DNA of 64,000 bases from Agrobacterium vitis (lineage in GTDB: Bacteria; Pseudomonadota; Alphaproteobacteria; Rhizobiales; Rhizobiaceae). Numbering within the stretch: position 1 is the first letter of the stretch; every line of letters begins with the position of its first letter. Position numbers and translations under genes: made by a program. The notes beneath the pieces are model-generated. The model was not told where the DNA came from and did no database searches. It was given only the letters and a program-made list of their open reading frames with translations. The stretch spans positions 2,790,001 to 2,854,000 of the forward strand of contig NZ_CP118259.1 in NCBI RefSeq assembly GCF_013337045.2, given 5' to 3'. Shown one piece after another: positions 57,839 through 64,000 of this stretch.

Positions 57839-59545
57839 ATGCGTAATATCCGGTTGATTCTGGCGGCATCCGTCGCGTCATTGATGATGACGGGCGCGCC
57901 AGCCATGGCCCAGCGCGGCAGTGACGGCGACCTGAAACTGCTTTTCTGGCAGGCCGTGTCCACCATGAATGTCTATCTGTCCGGTGGCACCAAGGAGCAA
58001 TACGCATCCTCGATCGTCATCGAGCCGCTGGCCGGCTTCGATGAAAAGGGGGAACTGGTTCCCAAGCTGGTCGACACCATCCCGACCGTGGAAAACGGCG
58101 GCGTCTCCAAGGATCTGACCAGCATCACCTGGAAATTGTCGAACGGCATCAAATGGTCGGATGGCACGCCGGTTACCGCCGATGACGTGATTTTCACCTG
58201 GCAATATTGCACGGCAGACGGCGGCGGTTGCGCCCAGAAGCAGAAATATGATGGTGTGAAAAGCGTCGAAGCGCTCGATCCGCAGACCATCAAGGTGACG
58301 TTCGCCTCACCAAAGCCCTATCCCTATTCGGCTTTTGTCGGCTCGCAGGCACCGATCATCCAGAAGGCTCAGTTCAAGGATTGCCTTGGCGCCAAGGCGC
58401 CGGAATGCACGGCGGCCAACTTTGCCCCTATTGGCACCGGCCCCTTCAAGGTCAAGGAATTCAAGCCGAACGACGTGATCACCTTCACGGCCAATGAAAA
58501 CTACCGCGATCCGGCCAAGCCCGCCTTTGCAACCGCCACGCTGAAGGGCGGCGGCGATGCGCTGTCAGCGGCCCGCGCCGTGATGGAAACCGGCGAATAC
58601 GACTATGCCTGGAACATGCAGGTCGAGCCTGAAGTGCTGGCAACCATGGAAGCCGCTGGCAAGGGCAAGATCATCACCGCCTTCGGCAGCCAGGTCGAGC
58701 GTATCAACCTCAATTTCACCAATCCCGATCCGGCGCTGGGCGACAAGCGCTCCACCAAAGAAGGTGGACCACATCCCGCCTTGTCCGACCCGGCCGTGCG
58801 CAAGGCGTTGTCGATGGCCATCGACCGCGACGTGATCGTTGAGGCTGGCTATGGCCTGGCTGGCAAGCCGACCTGCAACATCGTTCCCGGCCCTGATATC
58901 TATGTCTCCACCACCAATGACTGGTGCCTGAAGCAGGATATCGACGGCGCCAACAAGCTGCTGGACGATGCCGGCTGGAAAAAGGGTTCCGACGGCATCC
59001 GCGCCAAGAATGGCGTGAAGCTGAACTTCCTCTACCTGACCTCGACCAACTCCGTCCGCCAAGGCACCCAGGCGCTGGTCAAGGATATGTGGTCGCAGAT
59101 CGGCGTTGGCGCTGAACTGCGCAACGTCTCGGCCTCGGTGTTCTTCGGCGGCGATCCATCCAGCCCGGACACCTACCAGAAATTCTACGCCGACGTTGAA
59201 ATGTACACCAACAATTTCGACGGCACCGACCCGGAATCCTATATGGCCGAATGGATGTGCGACAAGATCCCAAGCCCGGCAAACGGCTGGCAGGGACAGA
59301 ACATGCCGCGCTATTGCGATCCTGCCTATGACGCACTCGTCACCAAGCTTTCCCAGACCGCCAAGATCGAAGAGCGCGTCGAGATCGTCAAGAAGCTCAA
59401 CGACATGCTGACGCAAGCAGGCGCGCATCTGCCGCTCGTCTATCGCGGTCAACCTTCGGCTTTTGCTGCAAGTCTGAAGGGCATGAAGATGACCGGCTGG
59501 GACAGCGAGTTGTGGAACATCGCCGACTGGTCGCGCACCAAGTAA
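57839..59545 (+). CDS. Peptide ABC importer, substrate-binding protein 2
   Basis: A 568-residue paralogue of the preceding protein. The signal peptide has core LILAASVASLMMTGAPAMA. It keeps the same motifs (IEPLAGFDEKGE, TWKLSNGIKWSDG, DDVIFTWQY, MAIDRDVIVEAGYG) and the same cysteine-containing insertions. Two close binding proteins sharing one set of permeases suggests widened substrate range. ATG 57839 is preferred over the frame start at 57758. The permease genes follow after two GC-rich hairpins. Confidence 0.93.
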   Translation: MRNIRLILAASVASLMMTGAPAMAQRGSDGDLKLLFWQAVSTMNVYLSGGTKEQYASSIVIEPLAGFDEKGELVPKLVDTIPTVENGGVSKDLTSITWKLSNGIKWSDGTPVTADDVIFTWQYCTADGGGCAQKQKYDGVKSVEALDPQTIKVTFASPKPYPYSAFVGSQAPIIQKAQFKDCLGAKAPECTAANFAPIGTGPFKVKEFKPNDVITFTANENYRDPAKPAFATATLKGGGDALSAARAVMETGEYDYAWNMQVEPEVLATMEAAGKGKIITAFGSQVERINLNFTNPDPALGDKRSTKEGGPHPALSDPAVRKALSMAIDRDVIVEAGYGLAGKPTCNIVPGPDIYVSTTNDWCLKQDIDGANKLLDDAGWKKGSDGIRAKNGVKLNFLYLTSTNSVRQGTQALVKDMWSQIGVGAELRNVSASVFFGGDPSSPDTYQKFYADVEMYTNNFDGTDPESYMAEWMCDKIPSPANGWQGQNMPRYCDPAYDALVTKLSQTAKIEERVEIVKKLNDMLTQAGAHLPLVYRGQPSAFAASLKGMKMTGWDSELWNIADWSRTK

Positions 59546-59555
59546 CAGCGCCTTG

Positions 59556-59580
59556 CCGGGCCCGCATAACGCGGGTCCGG
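59556..59580 (+). terminator. Hairpin between binding protein 2 and permease
   Basis: CCGGGCCCGC and GCGGGTCCGG pair over 10 bp (one G-T pair) around a 5-base loop, shortly after the binding-protein stop. A second GC-rich hairpin (about 59597-59613) follows. Such structures commonly hold binding-protein mRNA above permease mRNA level. Confidence 0.5.
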
Positions 59581-59668
59581 TGAGCTGGCGGTTGTCGGCT
59601 CCCCTTGGGGGCCGAGGCCCGGTTCCAGCTTCATCTCTCCTCCCTGGCGCGCCCGGAGATATAAAATA

Positions 59669-60679
59669 ATGTTTACCTATACGATCCGGCGATTGCTGTT
59701 TGCCATCCCGACCCTGCTGATCATCAGCTTCATCATTTTCGCGCTGCTGGCGATGGCCCCCAACAATCCGCTCGGTGATTTGCCGCTGACGATCCCGCCG
59801 GAAGTGCGCGAACAAATGCGCGCCGCCCTTGGCCTCGACCAGCCGATGATCGTCCGCTTCTTCCTGTGGCTGAAGCAGTTCTTCATCAATGAGCCGCTGA
59901 ATATTTTCGAGCAGATCACCGGCCTGACCGTCGGCTCCGGCCAGCGCCTGCGGGTCCTGTCCTGGACCACCCGCAGCCCCGTCGTCGACCTGATCGTCCA
60001 GCGCATGCCGCAGACGCTCTGGGTTGTCGGTCTGTCCTATGTGTTCGGCGTGCTGCTGGCCATTCCGCTTGGCGTCATCTCCGCCTACAAGCAATATTCG
60101 ATCTTCGATCAGATCGGCACCTTCGTTTCCATGGTCGGCTATTCCGTGCCGACCTTCTTTACCGGCGTGCTGCTGATCGTGATCTTCTCCTCGACCCTGC
60201 ACTGGTTTCCCTCAGTCTACGATACCAATCTGCAAGTGGTTGATTGGACAAGCTTCGTCGCCCAGGTCAAGCAGATGGTGCTGCCGGTCATGGTGCTGAC
60301 GCTCTACAATACCTCGCAGATCAGCCGGTTCGTGCGCGCTTCCATGCTGGATAATCTGCATCAGGACTATGTCCGCACCGCGCGTGCCAAGGGCGTCAAG
60401 GAAAAGACCGTGTTGCTGGTGCATGTGCTGCGCAACAGCCTGATCCCGGTTGTTACCGTGATTGCGCTCGGCGTGCCGACGATCTTTTCCGGTGCGATCA
60501 TCACCGAGCAGATTTTCCGGGTCAACGGTCTTGGTCAATTGCTGATCACCGCCATCCAGAGCGGCGACCTGCCGCTGGTGCAGACGCTGACCTTCATCTT
60601 CGCCGTGCTGATCGTACTCTTCAATCTTATTGCCGACGTGTTGTACGGCATTCTCGATCCGAGGATCCGCTATGACTGA
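59669..60679 (+). CDS. Peptide ABC importer permease, DppB type
   Basis: A 336-residue permease with about six transmembrane helices. It starts FTYTIRRLLFAIPTLLIISF, the DppB opening, and has the EAA-like loop SQISRFVRASMLDNLHQDYVRTARAKG near residue 220. It ends with LIADVLYGILDPRIRY. It heads the permease pair and overlaps the next gene by eight bases. Confidence 0.95.
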   Translation: MFTYTIRRLLFAIPTLLIISFIIFALLAMAPNNPLGDLPLTIPPEVREQMRAALGLDQPMIVRFFLWLKQFFINEPLNIFEQITGLTVGSGQRLRVLSWTTRSPVVDLIVQRMPQTLWVVGLSYVFGVLLAIPLGVISAYKQYSIFDQIGTFVSMVGYSVPTFFTGVLLIVIFSSTLHWFPSVYDTNLQVVDWTSFVAQVKQMVLPVMVLTLYNTSQISRFVRASMLDNLHQDYVRTARAKGVKEKTVLLVHVLRNSLIPVVTVIALGVPTIFSGAIITEQIFRVNGLGQLLITAIQSGDLPLVQTLTFIFAVLIVLFNLIADVLYGILDPRIRYD

Positions 60680-61589
60680 TGCGCCCCTCACCACCCAGGC
60701 CAAAGGCGACCGCTCCCAATCCTTCAGCGCCCAGCTCTGGGGCCAGTTCCGCCGCCATACAGGCGGGGTCATCGGCCTTGCCGTCTTCGTGCTGATCGTT
60801 CTGGCCGTCTATGTCGGACCTTTGATCCACCGTGTCGATCCCAACAAGCTGAATATCCGCGACAAGAACCAGGGACCGTCCTGGATGCATCCGTTCGGCA
60901 CCGACAATCTTGGTCATGATCTGTTCGCCCAGGTTTTGGCTGGCGGGCAGATCTCACTGGCGGTCGGCATGGTGGCCATGTTGATTTCGCTGTTCGTCGG
61001 CACTTTGGTCGGGGTCCTCTCAGGCTATTTCAAGCGGATCGACGGGCCATTGATGCGCATCACCGATCTGTTCCTGGCACTGCCGATCCTGCCGCTGCTC
61101 TTGGTCATCACCATGCTGTTTCGTGATGTGCTGCGCGCCGCCTTCGGCCCGGAGGCCGGGATTTTCATCCTGATCGTCTTCGTCATCGGCATTACCAGCT
61201 GGATGCACACCGCCCGCATCGTGCGCGGCGATGTGCTGACGGTCAAAAACCAGGAATTCGTGCTGGCAGCCAAGGCGAGCGGCATGCGGGAATACCGGGT
61301 GATCCTCAAGCATATTGTTCCCAATGTGCTCAGCTCGGTCATGGTCTCGGCAACGCTCGGCATCGCATCGGCGATCATCACGGAATCGGCCCTGAGCTTC
61401 CTTGGCCTCGGCTTCCCCTCCGACTTTCCGACCTGGGGCCGCCTGCTCTATGACGGTGTGAACTTCCTGCAAATCACCCCTGCCCGCGCCATCTGGCCGG
61501 GTCTGGCGATTTCACTGACCGTGCTCAGCGTCAACTATATCGGCGATGGTATCCGCGATGCACTCGATCCGCGTTCTATGAAGCGCTGA
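60672..61589 (+). CDS. Peptide ABC importer permease, DppC type
   Basis: A 305-residue permease. The N-terminal cytoplasmic segment is followed by RRHTGGVIGLAVFVLIVL, then HPFGTDNLGHDLFAQVLAGG, the typical DppC second-loop motif. The EAA loop is NQEFVLAAKASGMREYRVILKH. Start codon ATG 60672 overlaps the DppB stop. With DppB, two binding proteins and the fused ATPase it completes the importer. Confidence 0.95.
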   Translation: MTDAPLTTQAKGDRSQSFSAQLWGQFRRHTGGVIGLAVFVLIVLAVYVGPLIHRVDPNKLNIRDKNQGPSWMHPFGTDNLGHDLFAQVLAGGQISLAVGMVAMLISLFVGTLVGVLSGYFKRIDGPLMRITDLFLALPILPLLLVITMLFRDVLRAAFGPEAGIFILIVFVIGITSWMHTARIVRGDVLTVKNQEFVLAAKASGMREYRVILKHIVPNVLSSVMVSATLGIASAIITESALSFLGLGFPSDFPTWGRLLYDGVNFLQITPARAIWPGLAISLTVLSVNYIGDGIRDALDPRSMKR

Positions 61590-61615
61590 TCTTTTATCCG
61601 CTCAAGGACGTTCAT

Positions 61616-62737
61616 TCACTGCTGCGCGGCGATGAACGTCCGGAACCGGCTGAGACTGAACAGGAAAAACACCAGCCCGATGCCAAGCGTCGCCGCAAAC
61701 TGCGGCCAGACCACCTCGAAGCCCGCGCCGCGATAGAGAATGGCCTGCGAAAAGGCGACGAAATGGGTCGAGGGTGAGACCTGCATGGCGTTTTGCAGCC
61801 ATTGCGGCTGGCTTTCCAGCGGGGTGAACCCGCCTGACAGGATATTCATCGGCAAAGCGGTGAGAATGAACAGCAGCGCCAATTGCGGCATGCTGCGCGC
61901 CAGCGTGCCTAAAAACAGCCCGAACGAGGTGACGAAGAACAGGTAGAGCGCCACGCCAGCCATATACAGCGTCAGCGAACCGGTGATGTGCATGCCGAGC
62001 ACCTTGACCAACACGGTGATGATGGCAAACAGCGTCATGACCAGAATGACCAGACCATTGGCCGCAAGCTTGCTGACCATGATTTCGACAGGCCTGACCG
62101 GCATGACCAGCAAGTGTTCCAGCGTCCCGTGTTCCCGTTCGCGCACCAAAGCGGCGCCTGCCAGCAGGATGGCCAGCATGGTAATATTGTTGATCAGCGC
62201 CATCGTGCCGGAAAACCAATCCGAATTCAGCGATTGATTGAAGGCAAGCCGCGTTTCCACCGTCACCGCCTGAGTGCTTGAGACGCCAACGCGCTGGGCA
62301 TAAAGCCCGACCTGTTGGCTGACGATCTGCTGGATCGTGCTGGAGCCTATTCCTGCCTGCATCAACGCGGTCGCGTCGATCAGCAACTGCACAGAGGGGC
62401 TACGCCCCGAGAGAACATCGGCCTCGAACCGTTCGGGAATATCCAGCACAAAGGTGTAGCGCGCCTGATCCATGGCGCGGTCGATATCCTGGGGTGCGAT
62501 TGCCACCGGTTTTTGAAAGCGCGGCGGCATCAATCCATCGAGAATGGAAGACGACAATTGCGACATGTCCCGGTCCACCACGGCCAGCGTCGCATTGCGC
62601 AGATCGTGGGAAAGTCCAGTCGCCTGGGTATAGATCGCCAGGCTGAAGGCATAGATGACCATGGCCATCAGCACCTTGTCGCGCAAAAGCCCGATCAACT
62701 CCTTGCGAAACAGGGCAAATACCGTGCGAAGATCCAT
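61616..62737 (-). CDS. ABC-2 type export permease (YhhJ-like)
   Basis: A 373-residue membrane protein: a cytoplasmic start, one helix (about 22-38), a periplasmic domain (about 40-170) and five helices at the C-terminus. ALVREREHGTLEHLLVMPVRPVEIM is the conserved ABC-2 permease segment, and MPMNILSGGFTPLESQPQW is also typical. It partners with the ATPase-permease fusion gene six bases upstream. Such operons start with an HlyD-type adaptor and export drugs or other compounds. Confidence 0.92.
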   Translation of the reverse strand: MDLRTVFALFRKELIGLLRDKVLMAMVIYAFSLAIYTQATGLSHDLRNATLAVVDRDMSQLSSSILDGLMPPRFQKPVAIAPQDIDRAMDQARYTFVLDIPERFEADVLSGRSPSVQLLIDATALMQAGIGSSTIQQIVSQQVGLYAQRVGVSSTQAVTVETRLAFNQSLNSDWFSGTMALINNITMLAILLAGAALVREREHGTLEHLLVMPVRPVEIMVSKLAANGLVILVMTLFAIITVLVKVLGMHITGSLTLYMAGVALYLFFVTSFGLFLGTLARSMPQLALLFILTALPMNILSGGFTPLESQPQWLQNAMQVSPSTHFVAFSQAILYRGAGFEVVWPQFAATLGIGLVFFLFSLSRFRTFIAAQQ

Positions 62738-62742
62738 ATCCC

Positions 62743-64000
62743 TTACCTTTCCTGCTTACGCAGCAGCGACCAGCCAAGCCCGATGGCACCAATCCAGAAC
62801 AGCGCCAGCGGCCAGACAAAGCCCATCAACTCGGCAAAGCCCAACCCCTTGGTGAAGGCCCCGACGCTGGCGCGCATGAAATAAGTGGTGGGAAACACCA
62901 GGCCGATGGCGTGGCCCATGCCGTGCAGCGACGACACTGGCTGCAACAGGCCGGAAAACTGTGTGCCGGGCATCATCGTGCCGATGGCAGTGACGAACAG
63001 GGCTGCCACCTGGGTCGAGGTGAAGGTGGAACTTAAGATGCCGATGGAGGTTGTCGCCAGCACATAGACGAAAGCGGCGACCGATAGACCGGCAAGAGAG
63101 CCTTTCAACGGCACGCCGAACAGCCAGACGGCCAGCAGGAACATGACCAGGAAGTTGATGAAGCCAATGGCCACATAGGGCAATTGCTTGCCCAGTAGAA
63201 ATTCCAGCTTGGTGACCGGCGTCACGTAGAGATTGCTGATCGATCCCATTTCCTTTTCCGAGACAACGCCGAGCGCCGTCAGGATCGAGGGAATGAACAC
63301 CAGCAGCAAGGCGATCACCGCTGGCACCATGGCATTCAGGCTTAGAAAAGCCTGGTTGTAGCGGTAACGCATTTCCACGCCAGCCACCGACTGGATCGTT
63401 CCGCCCGATTGACGGACAATCTCCTGCAAGAACCGCTGGTGAGCGCCCGAGACATAGCCGAGCGCCGTCTCAGCCCGGAAGGGCATGGCACCATCCAGCA
63501 TGGCCAGCACATTTGGCCGCTTGCCAGCCCGCAGGTCGGCGCCGAATTTCTCGGGTATATCAAGTGCCAACATGATGTCATTGGCCTTCAACCGCGACAA
63601 CATCCCGGCTTCATCGGAGATGGACGGTTGCAAGGTGAAGGCGGAGGACGCCGCATAGGCATCAATATAGGCCCGGCTTTCGGCACTCTGGTCGCGGTCG
63701 AGGACAGCAAACCGCAGGTGATCGACATCCAGCGTCAGGCCGTAGCCGAAAATCAGCATCAGCAGCGCCGTACCAGCCAGGGCGAAACCCAGCCGGATCT
63801 TGTCGCGCATCAGTTCCATCGCCTCGCGCCGGGCATAGGCCATCAGCCGGGCAGGCGAAAACCCCTTGCGCACCAAGGCTCCGGCAGTGTTCTCCGCCAC
63901 CGTCGCGGCACCGGCCTGCGGCTGGGTTGCTGCGTCAGTCAGGCTTTCCTGCCGCCCTCCCGCCTTCATGAAGGCGATGAAGGCATCGTCCAGGCTGGCG
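62743..64000 (-). CDS. ABC ATPase-permease fusion (RbbA/YhiH-like), C-terminal part
   Basis: The frame remains open to the window end; the apparent ATG at 63969 is preceded in frame by ASLDDAFIAF, the typical end of an ABC ATPase domain. So this is the C-terminal permease half (about 400 residues) of a larger fusion whose ATPase part lies outside. The permease has the ABC-2 layout, with VVSEKEMGSISNLYVTPVTKLEFLLG and MMPGTQFSGLLQPVSSL. It is six bases upstream of the YhhJ-like gene, in the same operon. Confidence 0.88.
   Translation of the reverse strand, partial: ASLDDAFIAFMKAGGRQESLTDAATQPQAGAATVAENTAGALVRKGFSPARLMAYARREAMELMRDKIRLGFALAGTALLMLIFGYGLTLDVDHLRFAVLDRDQSAESRAYIDAYAASSAFTLQPSISDEAGMLSRLKANDIMLALDIPEKFGADLRAGKRPNVLAMLDGAMPFRAETALGYVSGAHQRFLQEIVRQSGGTIQSVAGVEMRYRYNQAFLSLNAMVPAVIALLLVFIPSILTALGVVSEKEMGSISNLYVTPVTKLEFLLGKQLPYVAIGFINFLVMFLLAVWLFGVPLKGSLAGLSVAAFVYVLATTSIGILSSTFTSTQVAALFVTAIGTMMPGTQFSGLLQPVSSLHGMGHAIGLVFPTTYFMRASVGAFTKGLGFAELMGFVWPLALFWIGAIGLGWSLLRKQER

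Noticed and set aside
58565..60202. 545-residue minus-strand frame across a binding protein and permease
   Set aside because: Spans two real genes and their gap; no domain is seen and the composition is His/Gln/Arg-rich.

Overview
This window looks like a chromosomal segment of an alphaproteobacterium of the Rhizobiaceae (Agrobacterium/Allorhizobium/Rhizobium type). The grounds are the GC-rich coding sequence, the gene families present (an ExoD-like protein, a SorC-type regulator, a peptide-uptake cluster, xylA/xylB under a LacI regulator) and a palindromic intergenic element of rhizobial type. The family assignment is an inference; no rRNA or tRNA gene was found to anchor it.

Layout: (1) 1-3150 carries the end of a WYL regulator, a VOC protein, the tRNA hydroxylase TrhO, an EAL phosphodiesterase and an orphan gene. 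(2) 3254-11755 is a sugar-use block on the minus strand: a LacI regulator, xylB and xylA form one transcription unit ending in a strong hairpin terminator. It is followed by a sugar isomerase/epimerase, a palindromic repeat element, a Gfo/Idh/MocA oxidoreductase and a GH1 beta-glucosidase. (3) 11765-15664 is an EmrAB-like multidrug efflux pair divergent from a TetR regulator, with a near-perfect 25-bp palindrome between them. (4) 15780-19657 is housekeeping and repair: TerC, an EI24 protein, endonuclease III, a DUF2244 protein and an AraC/Ogt methyltransferase. (5) 19657-21906 is an AT-richer pocket of small orphan genes, including an RraB-like protein. (6) 21997-33000 holds a SorC regulator divergent from transaldolase, an SH3-like secreted protein, a DMT transporter, a low-complexity membrane-anchored protein, lysS, gltX and an SLC13 transporter.

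(7) 33187-51402 is the most interesting region. It contains a type I secretion exporter (ABC ATPase plus HlyD adaptor) with a Sel1-repeat protein. It also contains a roughly 1540-residue secreted protein built of about 31 degenerate repeats of about 46 residues with a serralysin-like C-terminal export region, and a DUF6165-like protein. Glycosyltransferase-like functions come from a 1675-residue protein with three TPR/glycosyltransferase-like modules in one chain, a second single-module TPR/glycosyltransferase-like protein and a GT4 glycosyltransferase. I read this as a locus that makes, possibly glycosylates, and exports one giant surface or extracellular protein. Glycosylation is inference from gene order.

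(8) 51626-61589 has an ExoD-like protein and a complete peptide ABC importer: fused double ATPase and M20 amidohydrolase on the minus strand, then two tandem paralogous binding proteins and two permeases on the plus strand. (9) 61616-64000 holds two ABC-2 type export permeases, the second being the C-terminal part of an ATPase-permease fusion that runs off the window.

Starts were moved inward from the longest open frame where a ribosome binding site or the family's usual length supported it. All family calls are from reading motifs; no database search was run.
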